DNA from: an uncultured Aquimarina sp.
GTDB lineage: Bacteria; Bacteroidota; Bacteroidia; Flavobacteriales; Flavobacteriaceae
Reading direction: 5' to 3'
NCBI GenBank assembly: GCA_947489685.1
Contig: CANLEM010000003.1
Span: forward strand, 62,001-126,000
DNA: 64,000 bases
Shown: piece by piece, positions 25,762 to 35,436 of the stretch
Position numbering within the stretch: the first letter of the stretch is position 1
How the letters are laid out: each line of letters opens with the position of its first letter
Notes under the pieces: generated by a model
Database searches by the model: none
The model's input: only the letters and a program-made list of their open reading frames with translations
Told to the model about the DNA's origin: nothing
Translations under genes and position numbers: made by a program

Positions 25762-25949
25762 AGAAATGTTTGGTTTGTTAGTGAGCAAATGTAATAATTA
25801 ATCGTAATTTCTACGGTCCCTATATGAGTATATATGTATCACATATTAGTTAAAGCAATTTAATATGCTTGTCAAGTGTTGTTTACAAAAAGAAGTTATA
25901 AGTATATTAATTATGAGTACCTTGAAAAGGTTTTAGGTATAAAATTAAA

Positions 25950-27020
25950 ATGAAAAATATGAATGAACTTTTTTTGACTGATGTTCCGTTTGTAAACGGA
26001 ATGAATTTGGCATGGATAGAATTTGGTAGAGATACTGGAGTAGATCCTTTTTCTGAAGAAAAAGAATACCACCCCAAAATGGATCAGTTTGAAAAAGCAA
26101 TGGACTTTGTTAAGAATTTGGACGGGAATATGATACGTTGGTGGTATCATACCAATGGATCTACAAATCCCGTTTTTGATACCAACCAGAAAGTGGCTAA
26201 AAATCCAGAATTTTTTCATGAAGATGTAAAAAAAATATTGGATTTAGCCCATAGTAAAGAACTTAAAGTGCAAATCTGTCTATGGTCTTTTGATATGCTA
26301 AAAGAACAATGGGGGGCAGATGCAAATAGGAATAAAAAGTTACTTACTCAAGACGAGTATATGAATGCGTATATAGAAAATGCATTGCTACCTCTAGTAA
26401 ATTCTATAGGAAATCACCCTGCTTTGTTTGCTTGGGAAATTTTTAATGAACCCGAAGGAATGACAAACAGATATGCAAGTCATTGGACAGGGTTTAAAGA
26501 AAAGGTTGAAATGTCTGATATTCAAAAATTTATTAATCGAACAGCTGGAGCAATACGAAGAAATCAACCCGATGTAAAAATTACAAATGGTGCTCTTGGG
26601 TTTTTAACCAGTATCGAAGATGAGCAAAAAGGGTTCTGGAATGCATATTCGGATAAAAACTTAATAGCACAAGGAAAAGATGAGTATGGATATCTGGATT
26701 TTTATAATATTCATTACTATAGCTGGGCCCGGTCAAAAGGATCACCATTTCATAACGAATATGATCTTAAAAAGTTGGATAAAAAAGCAGTTATAGGGGA
26801 GTATTATCCAGATGATTTGTTTTTTAAAAGCGGAAGTAATGATGATGACCATAATCTATCTACTATTTTTGCAAAGGACCTTGGGGTAGCTTTATTAGAT
26901 ATGCAATGGTCGGGTTCTATAGTGTGGTCCTGGACAGATAGAAAATCGTATGAAGAACGTACTAGAATGGCCGATATAATTAAAAATATAAGTGATAGCG
27001 TACATAGAGAAATCACGTAG
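25950..27020 (+). CDS. Glycoside hydrolase of clan GH-A (GH5/cellulase-like), no signal peptide
   Basis: The 356-residue TIM-barrel glycosidase has the acid/base E167 in FAWEIFNEPEG and the probable nucleophile E284 in KAVIGEYYPD, at beta-4 and beta-7 distance. NMIRWWYHTNGS and FYNIHYYSWA lie in sugar-binding loops, and 'IVWSWTDR' is at the end. The enzyme resembles GH5 mannanases and related cellulase-fold proteins. It has no signal sequence, so it is probably cytoplasmic and acts on imported oligosaccharides. The substrate is not predictable, and no sugar-uptake genes are adjacent. Confidence 0.8.
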   Translation: MKNMNELFLTDVPFVNGMNLAWIEFGRDTGVDPFSEEKEYHPKMDQFEKAMDFVKNLDGNMIRWWYHTNGSTNPVFDTNQKVAKNPEFFHEDVKKILDLAHSKELKVQICLWSFDMLKEQWGADANRNKKLLTQDEYMNAYIENALLPLVNSIGNHPALFAWEIFNEPEGMTNRYASHWTGFKEKVEMSDIQKFINRTAGAIRRNQPDVKITNGALGFLTSIEDEQKGFWNAYSDKNLIAQGKDEYGYLDFYNIHYYSWARSKGSPFHNEYDLKKLDKKAVIGEYYPDDLFFKSGSNDDDHNLSTIFAKDLGVALLDMQWSGSIVWSWTDRKSYEERTRMADIIKNISDSVHREIT

Positions 27021-27054
27021 AGAGATAATGTTTTTTTCGGCTTTTAATAAGGTT

Positions 27055-27528
27055 TTATCTGTGATGATAAGGTTCGTTTTTTAAAATTGTAAACCCTCGA
27101 TACAACTGCTCTACAAAAAATAAGCGAATCATCTGATGCGAGAAAGTCATTCTGGATAGGGATAATTTACTTTGAGCACGTTGATATACTTCAGAACTAA
27201 ATCCATAAGGGCCCCCTATAACAAATACTAATTGCTTAATGCCACTATTCATCTGTTTTTGAAGTAATTCAGAAAAACCTATAGAATCATATTGCTTGCC
27301 ATTTTCATCCAATAAAATAAGAACATCAGAAGTATTTAATTTATCCAATATTAATTTTCCTTCTTTATCCTTTTGTTGGGTTTCACTAAGATTTTTTACT
27401 TTTTTGAGATCTGGTATTATTTCAAAATTAAATTTGATATAAAACCCTAACCTCTTGATATATTCATTTATAAGGTCATTAAGTTGTTTGTGATCCGTCT
27501 TACCAACGGCAAGTAATTTTATTGTCAT
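27055..27528 (-). CDS. rlmH: 23S rRNA (pseudouridine(1915)-N(3))-methyltransferase RlmH
   Basis: This 157-residue SPOUT methyltransferase modifies pseudouridine 1915 of 23S rRNA. MTIKLLAVGKTDHKQL, 'LDENGKQYDSIGFSELL', FVIGGPYGFSSEVYQRA and the knot end MTFSHQMIRLFFVEQLYRGF are intact. It is divergent from nadC across 51 bases. Confidence 0.95.
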   Translation of the reverse strand: MTIKLLAVGKTDHKQLNDLINEYIKRLGFYIKFNFEIIPDLKKVKNLSETQQKDKEGKLILDKLNTSDVLILLDENGKQYDSIGFSELLQKQMNSGIKQLVFVIGGPYGFSSEVYQRAQSKLSLSRMTFSHQMIRLFFVEQLYRGFTILKNEPYHHR

Positions 27529-27579
27529 AGTTTACAATTAGCATTTACTTTGCTACATTAGCAAAAATAACCATTCGAT

Positions 27580-28437
27580 ATGATTAGTGAAAACCAATTT
27601 AATAAAGAAATTGATTTAATAATAGCTAATGCAATTAGAGAAGATGTAGGTGATGGAGATCATAGTTCACTAGCCTGTATTCCTAAAGCTGCTACTGGTA
27701 AAGCAAAATTATTGGTAAAAGACGAAGGGATTTTGGCAGGAGTAGAATTTGCTAAAAAGGTATTTAGTTTTGTAGATCCAGAAATGGTTGTTGATGTTAG
27801 GATTAATGATGGAACCCCTGTAAAATATGATGATGAAGCTTTTTATGTATCCGGAAGTTCTCAATCAATTTTAAAAGCAGAACGATTAGTGCTTAATGCT
27901 ATGCAAAGAATGAGTGCTATTGCTACAAAAACGAACCATTTTGTAAAACTACTAGAAGGAACCGGTACAAAAATATTAGATACCCGTAAAACAACTCCAG
28001 GAATTCGAGCACTCGAGAAATGGGCTGTTAAGATAGGAGGGGGAGAGAATCATAGGTTTGCATTGTACGATATGATAATGCTAAAAGATAATCATATTGA
28101 TTTTGCAGGAGGAATAACACAGGCAATCGAGAAAACCAAAAAATATCTAATAGATCAAAAACGAGATCTTAAGATTATTGTCGAAGCAAGAGATCTTAAT
28201 GAGATCAGAGAAATCCTTAAAACTCCTGGAGTGTATAGGATTTTGATTGATAATTTTAATTATGAAGATACTAAAGAGGCTGTAAAATTGATTGGAGATA
28301 CTTGCCTAACCGAATCTAGCGGTGGTATAAATGAAAAAACCGTAAGAAAATATGCAGAGTGTGGAGTAAATTATATTAGTAGCGGAGCTTTAACACATTC
28401 GGTATATAATTTGGACCTGAGTTTGAAAGCGATGTAA
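27580..28437 (+). CDS. nadC: Nicotinate-nucleotide pyrophosphorylase (carboxylating)
   Basis: This 285-residue quinolinate phosphoribosyltransferase makes nicotinate mononucleotide from quinolinate and PRPP in NAD biosynthesis. Motifs are EDVGDGDHSSLACIP at the N-terminus, ILDTRKTTPGIRALEKWAV, 'GGGENHRFALYDMIMLKDNH' and ESSGGINEKTVRKYAECGV, all intact. The brkB-like gene starts 3 bases later. Confidence 0.95.
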   Translation: MISENQFNKEIDLIIANAIREDVGDGDHSSLACIPKAATGKAKLLVKDEGILAGVEFAKKVFSFVDPEMVVDVRINDGTPVKYDDEAFYVSGSSQSILKAERLVLNAMQRMSAIATKTNHFVKLLEGTGTKILDTRKTTPGIRALEKWAVKIGGGENHRFALYDMIMLKDNHIDFAGGITQAIEKTKKYLIDQKRDLKIIVEARDLNEIREILKTPGVYRILIDNFNYEDTKEAVKLIGDTCLTESSGGINEKTVRKYAECGVNYISSGALTHSVYNLDLSLKAM

Positions 28438-28440
28438 TAT

Positions 28441-29358
28441 ATGTCAAAAAATGTTGAAGATAAACTTAATAAGATTCCTGGAATTAATTTTTTGGTCAAA
28501 ATAGGTAAAAAAATTGTTCTTCCGGGATTTCAGGGATTGTCAATATATGATCTAGTCGAGAATTATGTTATTGGGATTATCAAAGGAACTTTTTCTGCAA
28601 GAGCAAGTGCCATTTCATGGAGCTTCTTTCTTTCATTATTTCCATTTTTATTATTTCTATTAAACCTAATACCATATTTACCCATTAATCAAGAAAACTT
28701 TTTCGAATTCATAAACGGAGCCTTACCAAAACAATCCTCAGAGTTTTTTAAAGTAATTTTTGATGATATTGCCTCAAACCCAAGAGGTGGGTTGCTATCT
28801 ACAGTGTTTTTATTGTCAATTTTTTTAATGACCAATGGAGTAAATGCTGTTTTCTCGGGATTTGAATACTCATACCATGTTACACTTAATAGAAATTTTG
28901 TTAGACAATATATTGTAGCACTGGGAGTGTCTATAATTGTGGCATCGTTATTGTTAATCACCATAATAGGAACTATTTATTTTACGTATTTGGTAGATAA
29001 TTTGAATAAGATGGGAGTGGTAGATGATACTGTTTTTTGGTTGACAATAGGTAAATATTCTCTATTTGTGTTCATGATATTTGTAATCATAGCAACATTG
29101 TTTTATTTTGGCACCTCAGAGGGAAAACAAAATAAGTTCTTTTCGCCGGGTGCGTTTATGACAACTTTTTTGATCATCATAACAACATACTTGTTTGGGA
29201 TTTATATAGATAATTTTTCAAACTATAACCAGTTATATGGCTCGATAGGAGCAATGTTGATCTTAATGTTATATATATGGCTTAACTCTAATTTATTATT
29301 GTTAGGCTTTGAATTGAACGCGTCGCTGATTCAACTTAGAAAAAACTTTGATACATAA
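28441..29358 (+). CDS. YihY/BrkB family membrane protein
   Basis: This 305-residue protein has about six transmembrane helices. The ARASAISWSFFLSLFPFLLF block, FLMTNGVNAVFSGFEYSYH and YGSIGAMLILMLYIWLNSN are typical of the YihY/BrkB family. BrkB was once described as RNase BN, which proved wrong; transport or lipid export roles are proposed. It sits 3 bases after nadC and 28 bases before the first chalcone-isomerase-like gene. Confidence 0.9.
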   Translation: MSKNVEDKLNKIPGINFLVKIGKKIVLPGFQGLSIYDLVENYVIGIIKGTFSARASAISWSFFLSLFPFLLFLLNLIPYLPINQENFFEFINGALPKQSSEFFKVIFDDIASNPRGGLLSTVFLLSIFLMTNGVNAVFSGFEYSYHVTLNRNFVRQYIVALGVSIIVASLLLITIIGTIYFTYLVDNLNKMGVVDDTVFWLTIGKYSLFVFMIFVIIATLFYFGTSEGKQNKFFSPGAFMTTFLIIITTYLFGIYIDNFSNYNQLYGSIGAMLILMLYIWLNSNLLLLGFELNASLIQLRKNFDT

Positions 29359-29386
29359 TTTAACACAAATAAATATTTAATTACAA

Positions 29387-29950
29387 ATGAAAAAACTTAG
29401 TTTATTATTTTTTGCAACAATGATTGTTTTATCCGCTCAGGCGCAAGTAAAGATTGGAGATGCCAATGTGCCCGAAACGGTAACTTTTAATGGAGAAAAC
29501 CTCGTATTTAATGGTGGAGGATTAAGAGAAAAATTCTTTATTGATATATATGCAGGAGCGCTTTATTTAAAGAAAAAAAATAATAAGGCCAGTGCGATTG
29601 CCAAAGCAGATGAAACTATGGCTATAAAATTGCATATTCAATCTGGCTTAATGTCTAGAAGTAAAATGGCTACTGCTTTACGCGATGGTTTCGACAAGTC
29701 TACCAACGGTAATATTGCCCCTATCAAAGAACGAATGGAGAAATTTATTGGTTTTATAAAAGATGAGATAGAAGTTGATCAAGTATATGATATTGTATAC
29801 GAAAAAGGAAAAGGAAGTGTGATCTATAAAGATGGTTCTGAAAAAGGATCGGTAGCGGGGTTAGATTTTAAAGAAGCCCTTTTTAATATTTGGTTGGGTA
29901 ATAAACCAGCAGATAAAGGCTTGAAAAAAGAAATGCTAGGTGATTATTAA
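29387..29950 (+). CDS. Chalcone isomerase-like periplasmic protein, copy 1
   Basis: This 187-residue protein has a signal peptide (ends LSAQAQ). The mature part shows the bacterial chalcone-isomerase-like fold signature: VPETVTFNGENLVFNGGGLREKF (in part), IYAGALYLKK, 'ADETMAIKLHIQSGLMSRSKM' and LDFKEALFNIWLGNKPAD. Bacterial members are usually fatty-acid-binding-like rather than true flavonoid enzymes. It is the most divergent of three local paralogues (others at 30091 and 31302). Confidence 0.82.
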   Translation: MKKLSLLFFATMIVLSAQAQVKIGDANVPETVTFNGENLVFNGGGLREKFFIDIYAGALYLKKKNNKASAIAKADETMAIKLHIQSGLMSRSKMATALRDGFDKSTNGNIAPIKERMEKFIGFIKDEIEVDQVYDIVYEKGKGSVIYKDGSEKGSVAGLDFKEALFNIWLGNKPADKGLKKEMLGDY

Positions 29951-30090
29951 TCAATAAGATATAATTGTATTTTTGCACTTAGATATAAGTAAACATATTC
30001 CAAATTGCTGTGCATGCATAATATTTTATATATTTGTTAGCCAATGAAATAAGAAAAATTTAATCCACCCCAAATAAACCTTTATTTACA

Positions 30091-30657
30091 ATGAAAAAAA
30101 TTACTTTGTTGTTAGTAGCATTGGTTGCGCTAACTAATGTACAAGCCCAAATTAGAGTGGGTAGTAAAGCTATATTACCATATGAGCAAACGTTTGCAGA
30201 AACAGAGCTTAAATTAAATGGAGCAGGCTTGAGAGAAATGCTATGGATTGACCTATACGCAGGGGGGTTATATCTTCAGAATAAGAGTAAAGACCCAAAA
30301 ACAATTCTTGATGCAGATGAAACAATGTCGATTAAACTAAATATTGTTTCTGGTTTTGTAACGCAAAAGAAAATGATTAAAGCTGTCAAAGATGGTTTTT
30401 ATAAAGCTACTTTTGGTAATACCACAGCTTTGGATGAGAGAATTAGAAAGTTTACAAAGTTTTTTTCAGAACCAATTGTAAAGAATGATATATTCGATCT
30501 GGTATATGTTAAAGGAGTCGGTGTTAAGGCGTATAAAAATGATGTAGAACTGGGAGTTATTGAAGGAAGAGATTTTAAATACGCTTTATTTAAAATTTGG
30601 TTGGGAGATGAACCCGCTAGTGAGCCTTTGAAAAAAGGAATGTTAGGATTACAATAA
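30091..30657 (+). CDS. Chalcone isomerase-like periplasmic protein, copy 2
   Basis: This is a 188-residue paralogue with a signal peptide ending NVQAQ. It shares LNGAGLREMLWIDLYAGGLY, 'DADETMSIKLNIVSGFV' and RDFKYALFKIWLGDEPA with copies 1 and 3. It has its own terminator at 30683-30716, so it may be transcribed separately from copy 3. Confidence 0.82.
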   Translation: MKKITLLLVALVALTNVQAQIRVGSKAILPYEQTFAETELKLNGAGLREMLWIDLYAGGLYLQNKSKDPKTILDADETMSIKLNIVSGFVTQKKMIKAVKDGFYKATFGNTTALDERIRKFTKFFSEPIVKNDIFDLVYVKGVGVKAYKNDVELGVIEGRDFKYALFKIWLGDEPASEPLKKGMLGLQ

Positions 30658-30682
30658 TTTGATAATTCCGAAAATATGTCTG

Positions 30683-30718
30683 AAGCTATCTGGAGTAATT
30701 CAGATAGCTTTTTTCTTT
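30683..30718 (+). terminator. Rho-independent terminator after copy 2
   Basis: A perfect 10-bp stem (AAGCTATCTG paired with CAGATAGCTT) with an 8-base loop is followed by TTTTCTTTT, 26 bases after the stop codon. Confidence 0.9.
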
Positions 30719-30755
30719 TACAAAAATGTAAATGTTTAACCTTTTAATTATAATT

Positions 30756-31184
30756 ATGAATTTTTTTAGAATATTTTTTACCCTCTTAATAGTATGTACA
30801 GGAACTCTAAATGCTCAAGATGAAATCATTGGTAAATGGAAAACCATTGATGATAACACAGGAGAACCCAGATCGATTGTCGAGATTTATAAAAAAGGAG
30901 ATAAACTGTATGGCAAAATTGCTCATATTATAAATGAGGCAGATAGAGGAAATTTATGTGTAGAATGTAAAGGAAGCGATTATAATAAGCCTGTTGAAGG
31001 TATGGTGATCATCAAAAATTTAAAAAAAGATGGTAATGAGTATGAAGATGGTACTATTTTGGATCCAGAAAACGGAAAAGTATATCGTTGCAAAATATGG
31101 GTAGATGAGGAAAACCCAAAAGTATTGAATGTACGTGGATATATAGCCTTTCTTTATAGAACGCAGCAGTGGATCAAAGTTTGA
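30756..31184 (+). CDS. DUF2147 family secreted protein
   Basis: This ~142-residue secreted protein has a signal peptide ending LNAQ. The DUF2147 pattern is clear: IIGKWKTIDDNTGEPRSIVE, YKKGDKLYGKI, 'CVECKGSDYNKPVEGMVI', DGTILDPENGKVYRCKIW and NVRGYIAFLYRTQQW. The fold is a small lipocalin-like barrel and the role is unknown. ATG 30756 gives a proper signal peptide; an in-frame ATG at 30732 adds eight residues. It is inserted between two chalcone-isomerase-like genes. Confidence 0.85.
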   Translation: MNFFRIFFTLLIVCTGTLNAQDEIIGKWKTIDDNTGEPRSIVEIYKKGDKLYGKIAHIINEADRGNLCVECKGSDYNKPVEGMVIIKNLKKDGNEYEDGTILDPENGKVYRCKIWVDEENPKVLNVRGYIAFLYRTQQWIKV

Positions 31185-31301
31185 TTTTAATTGTGGATAA
31201 GAAGGTTTTTTATGGGTAAATATAAAATTTAACATTTTTTTTATGTTAGGTTTTCGAAGATTATAGAACTAACTACACATAATCTTTAAAAAAACTAAAC
31301 C

Positions 31302-31868
31302 ATGAAAAGAATAATTACCCTAACATTTTTAGTATTAATTTCACATTTTACTATAGCCCAAATTAGAATTGGAGACATTGTTGTTCCTGAAAAAGTGACT
31401 TACGATGGAGAAGAGTTAAATTACAACGGAGGTGCCATGAGAAAAGTACTTTCTTTTAAAACTTATGCAGGTACCTTATATACTAAAGTAAAACATACAG
31501 ATGATAGAAAAGTACTAGATTCTGACGAAACAATGGCTATTCGATTAAATATTGCTTCCAAAAAAGTTACTAATGATAGAATGATCAAAGTATTCAGAAA
31601 AGGATTTGATGATGCAATGTTTGGAAATACACAAAGTTTGGATGCGAGAATTGAGGACTTTCTAAAGCTTTTTAACTCTCCGATGAAAATAAATGATTAC
31701 TATGATCTGGTTTACCTAAAAGGAAAAGGTGTAAAAACCTATAAAAACGATCAAGAATTAGGTTTTATAGAAGGACGTGATTTTAAATATGCTTTATTTA
31801 AAATATGGTTAGGAAACGAACCTGCTTGTGAAATCATTAAAGGAGGAATGCTCGGACTAAGCGAATAA
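31302..31868 (+). CDS. Chalcone isomerase-like periplasmic protein, copy 3
   Basis: This is a 188-residue secreted paralogue with a signal peptide ending FTIAQ. IGDIVVPEKVTYDGEELNYN, KTYAGTLYTKVKH, 'DSDETMAIRLNIAS' and EGRDFKYALFKIWLGNEPA match the other two copies. It appears closest to copy 2 over the C-terminal block. A terminator follows at 31892. Confidence 0.82.
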   Translation: MKRIITLTFLVLISHFTIAQIRIGDIVVPEKVTYDGEELNYNGGAMRKVLSFKTYAGTLYTKVKHTDDRKVLDSDETMAIRLNIASKKVTNDRMIKVFRKGFDDAMFGNTQSLDARIEDFLKLFNSPMKINDYYDLVYLKGKGVKTYKNDQELGFIEGRDFKYALFKIWLGNEPACEIIKGGMLGLSE

Positions 31869-31891
31869 ATAAAACTATATCATATAAAATG

Positions 31892-31923
31892 CCCGATACG
31901 TCTTATACGTGTTGGGTTTTTTT
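31892..31923 (+). terminator. Rho-independent terminator after copy 3
   Basis: A 9-bp stem with G-U pairs (CCCGATACG paired with CGTGTTGGG), a 7-base loop and a run of seven T. Confidence 0.85.
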
Positions 31924-32012
31924 ATTATCATTTTTTGGTTACTTTCTATAAGTTAAACTTGTACTTTTGTTTAACTAGTATAAACGTAATCTGTATCTCT
32001 TTATAATTGATA

Positions 32013-34466
32013 ATGCCATATTTTATAGATGTAATACTTCCTATTCCACTCGATAAAGAGTTTACCTACCGTATTAATGAAAATGAAGCAGGTTTTATAC
32101 GTCCAGGAATGCGCGTTGCGGTACAGTTTGGTAAAACCAAAGTATATGCAGCCTTAGTAACAACAGTGCATCAAAACCCTCCTATGGTTTATGAAGCAAA
32201 AGAAATAGAGCATATTCTGGATGAAAATCCTATTGTAACCGATCATCAATTACAATTATGGTCCTGGATTGCCAAGTATTATATGTGTACAAAAGGAGAA
32301 GTTATGCGAGCGGCACTACCTAGTGCATTCCTTTTAGAGAGCGAAACAATAATTCAGAAAAGCGAAAATAATACTATTGATGAGACTTCATTAAAAGATG
32401 ATGAATTTTTGCTGTTTGAAGCACTTCAATATCAAAGCTTACTTCGAATACAGGAAGTAATGGATATTTTGGGTAAAAAAAATGTACTACCCGTAATAAA
32501 GCGATTATTAGAAAAGAATATTATAACTGTTCAAGAACAGATATATGAGCAGTATAAACCTAAGCTGGTTCGGTTTATTAAATTAAGCCCTGATTATGCT
32601 CAGGAAGAGGCATTAAAAACCCTGTTAGATGCCATGACTCGGGCTCCCAAACAACGAGATGTATTAATGCAATTGTTTGTATTACAGGCCAAAACAAATA
32701 AACCTGTTAAGGTTAGTGAGTTAATTAAGCAATCCAATAGCTCTTCTTCGATTGTAAAAACGTTAATAAACAAAAACATATTACTCGAGTATCACTTGCA
32801 AACAGACCGGGTACGATATGAGGGGCAAGCGCAGCAAAGTATAAAAGAACTTAATGAATATCAAAGCCAGGCTTATGCTGAAATAATAAACTCTTTTAAA
32901 GAAAAAGAGGTTTGTTTGTTACACGGTGTAACCTCTTCCGGAAAAACAGAAATATATGTCAAGCTTATAGAAAATAGTATAAAAGAAGGTAAACAGGTGC
33001 TATATCTATTACCCGAAATAGCTTTAACTACTCAGTTGATAAGTAGATTACAAGAGTATTTCGGAGAAAAACTAACCGTTTATCATTCTAAGTATTCTGT
33101 AAATGAGAGAGTAGAGGCATGGAATAATATAAAAAACAAAAAAGCGAAAGCTCAGATAGTCATTGGTGCGCGATCGGCAATGTTTCTTCCATTTAAGGAT
33201 CTAGGATTAATTATTGTAGATGAAGAGCATGAAAGTACATTTAAGCAATATGATCCAGCACCGAGATATCATGCTAGAGATACTGCAATAGTATTAAGTA
33301 AAATGTTTCAGACCAAGGTGTTATTAGGCTCTGCTACTCCTTCTTTAGAAACCTATTACAACGCCCAACAAAATAAATATGGTTTGGTGCAGCTTACAAG
33401 AAGATTTGGTAATGTATTAATGCCAGAGATAAATCTTGTAGATATTAAAACCAAGTATAAGAAAAAGGAAATGACCGGGCATTTTAGTGATACGCTACTG
33501 GAGAATATACGGGATGTCATAAAAGAAGGAGAACAAGTAATTTTGTTTCAAAATAGACGAGGTTACTCTCCTGTTATTGAGTGCAATACTTGTGGGCATT
33601 CTCCACAATGCCCCAATTGTGATGTAAGTCTTACATTTCATAATCACCGTAATCAGTTAAGATGTCATTATTGTGGATATCATATTGCTATGTTACAAAA
33701 ATGTATGGCATGTGATAGTACGGCGTTAACCACTAAAGGTTTTGGTACAGAACAAATAGAGAAAGAGCTGCAGGAGTTGTTTCCGGATCACAATATTGGG
33801 AGAATGGATCAAGATACCACAAGAGGTAAATATGGATATGAAAAAATAATTACTCGATTTGAAGAAGGAGAAATCGATATTATGGTGGGTACACAGATGT
33901 TATCAAAAGGTTTGGATTTCAGAAATGTGAGTTTGGTTGGGATTATGAATGCAGATAATCTACTCAATTTTCCTGATTTTAGGGCTCATGAACGTAGCTT
34001 TCAATTAATGCAACAAGTTTCTGGTCGTGCGGGTAGAACTAAGAAAAGAGGTAAGGTATTAATTCAGACTTATAATCCTTTTCACCAAATTCTACAACAA
34101 GTCTCGGTCAATGATTTTATGGGTATGTATAAAGATCAAATTGAAGAGCGACACCAATATAAATACCCTCCATTTTATCGATTAATTAAAATAACGGCCA
34201 AACATAAAGATTATAACAAGGTTAATGATGCTACCAATTGGTTAGCAAGGTCGCTGCGAAATGTTTTTAAAGACTACGTTTTAGGACCTGAATTTCCTCC
34301 AATATCCAGAATAAGAAATCAATATCATAAAAATATTTTGATTAAAATACCGCAGGGACAATCATTAGGTAAAACCAAAGATGTAATCAAAAAAATACAT
34401 ATTTCTTTTGGAAGTATAAAAGAATTCTCGGGAGTACGACTCATTATTAATGTCGACAATTATTAA
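32013..34466 (+). CDS. priA: Primosomal protein N' (replication restart helicase PriA)
   Basis: This SF2 helicase of 817 residues reloads the replisome at stalled forks. It has Walker A GVTSSGKT (305-312), DEEH, and the eight-cysteine zinc region (C524, C527, C533, C536, C551, C554, C564, C567). The GRAGR motif in 'QVSGRAGRTKKRG' is also present. I prefer ATG 32013 (MPYFIDVILPIPLD) to the TTG two codons earlier. A terminator at 34472 separates it from the convergent LytTR regulator. Confidence 0.95.
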   Translation: MPYFIDVILPIPLDKEFTYRINENEAGFIRPGMRVAVQFGKTKVYAALVTTVHQNPPMVYEAKEIEHILDENPIVTDHQLQLWSWIAKYYMCTKGEVMRAALPSAFLLESETIIQKSENNTIDETSLKDDEFLLFEALQYQSLLRIQEVMDILGKKNVLPVIKRLLEKNIITVQEQIYEQYKPKLVRFIKLSPDYAQEEALKTLLDAMTRAPKQRDVLMQLFVLQAKTNKPVKVSELIKQSNSSSSIVKTLINKNILLEYHLQTDRVRYEGQAQQSIKELNEYQSQAYAEIINSFKEKEVCLLHGVTSSGKTEIYVKLIENSIKEGKQVLYLLPEIALTTQLISRLQEYFGEKLTVYHSKYSVNERVEAWNNIKNKKAKAQIVIGARSAMFLPFKDLGLIIVDEEHESTFKQYDPAPRYHARDTAIVLSKMFQTKVLLGSATPSLETYYNAQQNKYGLVQLTRRFGNVLMPEINLVDIKTKYKKKEMTGHFSDTLLENIRDVIKEGEQVILFQNRRGYSPVIECNTCGHSPQCPNCDVSLTFHNHRNQLRCHYCGYHIAMLQKCMACDSTALTTKGFGTEQIEKELQELFPDHNIGRMDQDTTRGKYGYEKIITRFEEGEIDIMVGTQMLSKGLDFRNVSLVGIMNADNLLNFPDFRAHERSFQLMQQVSGRAGRTKKRGKVLIQTYNPFHQILQQVSVNDFMGMYKDQIEERHQYKYPPFYRLIKITAKHKDYNKVNDATNWLARSLRNVFKDYVLGPEFPPISRIRNQYHKNILIKIPQGQSLGKTKDVIKKIHISFGSIKEFSGVRLIINVDNY

Positions 34467-34471
34467 AAATA

Positions 34472-34502
34472 AAAAAGTCTTGCATTACACAAGACTTTTT
34501 AA
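34472..34502. terminator. Bidirectional terminator between priA and LytTR regulator
   Basis: A perfect 11-bp stem (AAAAAGTCTTG paired with CAAGACTTTTT) with loop CATTACA lies between two converging genes and serves both strands. Confidence 0.9.
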
Positions 34503-34531
34503 AATATATTGAACAATTATATATTCTTAAA

Positions 34532-35266
34532 TTAACTATTTAAAGCTTCAATTAACGAATGCTTTTTATGTCGGCTCAGTGGTATTTTTTCGTCTGCAAT
34601 TTCAATATTACGACTATTGTATCGCTCTACCTTATCCAAGTTAACAATATATGATTTATGAATTCTTAAGAAACGATCAGCAGGTAACTGCGCTTCAAAA
34701 GATTTCATAGTTGCTAATACAACAATAGGATCTCCTTCTTCCATGATTAACTTCACGTAATCTCCTAATGCTTCAACATATTTCAATTGACTTAGAAATA
34801 TCTTACGCTTTTTAAGGTTACTTTTCACAAAGATATAATCATCATCTTCCAGAGTTGCATTCTCAGAGCCCATACGAGACATACTTAACGCCTTGTCTAC
34901 TGCAGCATTAAAACGATCTTTCTTGATAGGCTTTCTTAAATAATCGATAGCATCATAATCAAATGCTTTAAAAGCATATTTTGTTTTTCCTGTAACAAAA
35001 ATGATATGAGGTTTATTCTCAAGATCATCTAATAAATCGAACCCGGTTAGGATTGGCATTTCTATATCCAGAAATAACAAATCTACAGGAGTATCGAGTA
35101 AGCCGTTTTTTGTTTCGATAGCATTGTTCCATTCTGCCACTAATTCTAGCGACGAATGTTCATCTATAAGCTTTACTATTGCAAGCCTTTGCAGACGAGA
35201 ATCATCTACTACCGCACATTTTAATTGAGATTGTTCCACTTGTATAGTGTTATTATTCTTATACAA
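34532..35266 (-). CDS. LytTR response regulator, copy A
   Basis: This 244-residue two-component regulator has a receiver domain at ~15-135 with the acidic pair VVDD, phospho-acceptor D67 (LLFLDIEMP), FVTGKTKYAFKAFDY and YLRKP. The LytTR DNA-binding domain is at ~145-240 (FLRIHKSYIVNLDKVERYN, IPLSRHKKHSLIEAL). Its paralogue is at 35437. No histidine kinase is in the window; LytS/YpdA-type kinases are the usual partners. The target genes are unknown. Confidence 0.92.
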   Translation of the reverse strand: MYKNNNTIQVEQSQLKCAVVDDSRLQRLAIVKLIDEHSSLELVAEWNNAIETKNGLLDTPVDLLFLDIEMPILTGFDLLDDLENKPHIIFVTGKTKYAFKAFDYDAIDYLRKPIKKDRFNAAVDKALSMSRMGSENATLEDDDYIFVKSNLKKRKIFLSQLKYVEALGDYVKLIMEEGDPIVVLATMKSFEAQLPADRFLRIHKSYIVNLDKVERYNSRNIEIADEKIPLSRHKKHSLIEALNS

Positions 35267-35436
35267 TATTAATGAATATATATTATTTCCACAAACATTT
35301 TACGCTTTTTATCGATAAAAAACAGTGTTTCATCGAAGTGATTCGTAGGCCAAAACATTGGTCCGCGCAAAATGAGTCTCCGTTATAAGTATATATATAA
35401 GGTATAAGTGTTTAATTATTAATAGGTTGTTTTATT

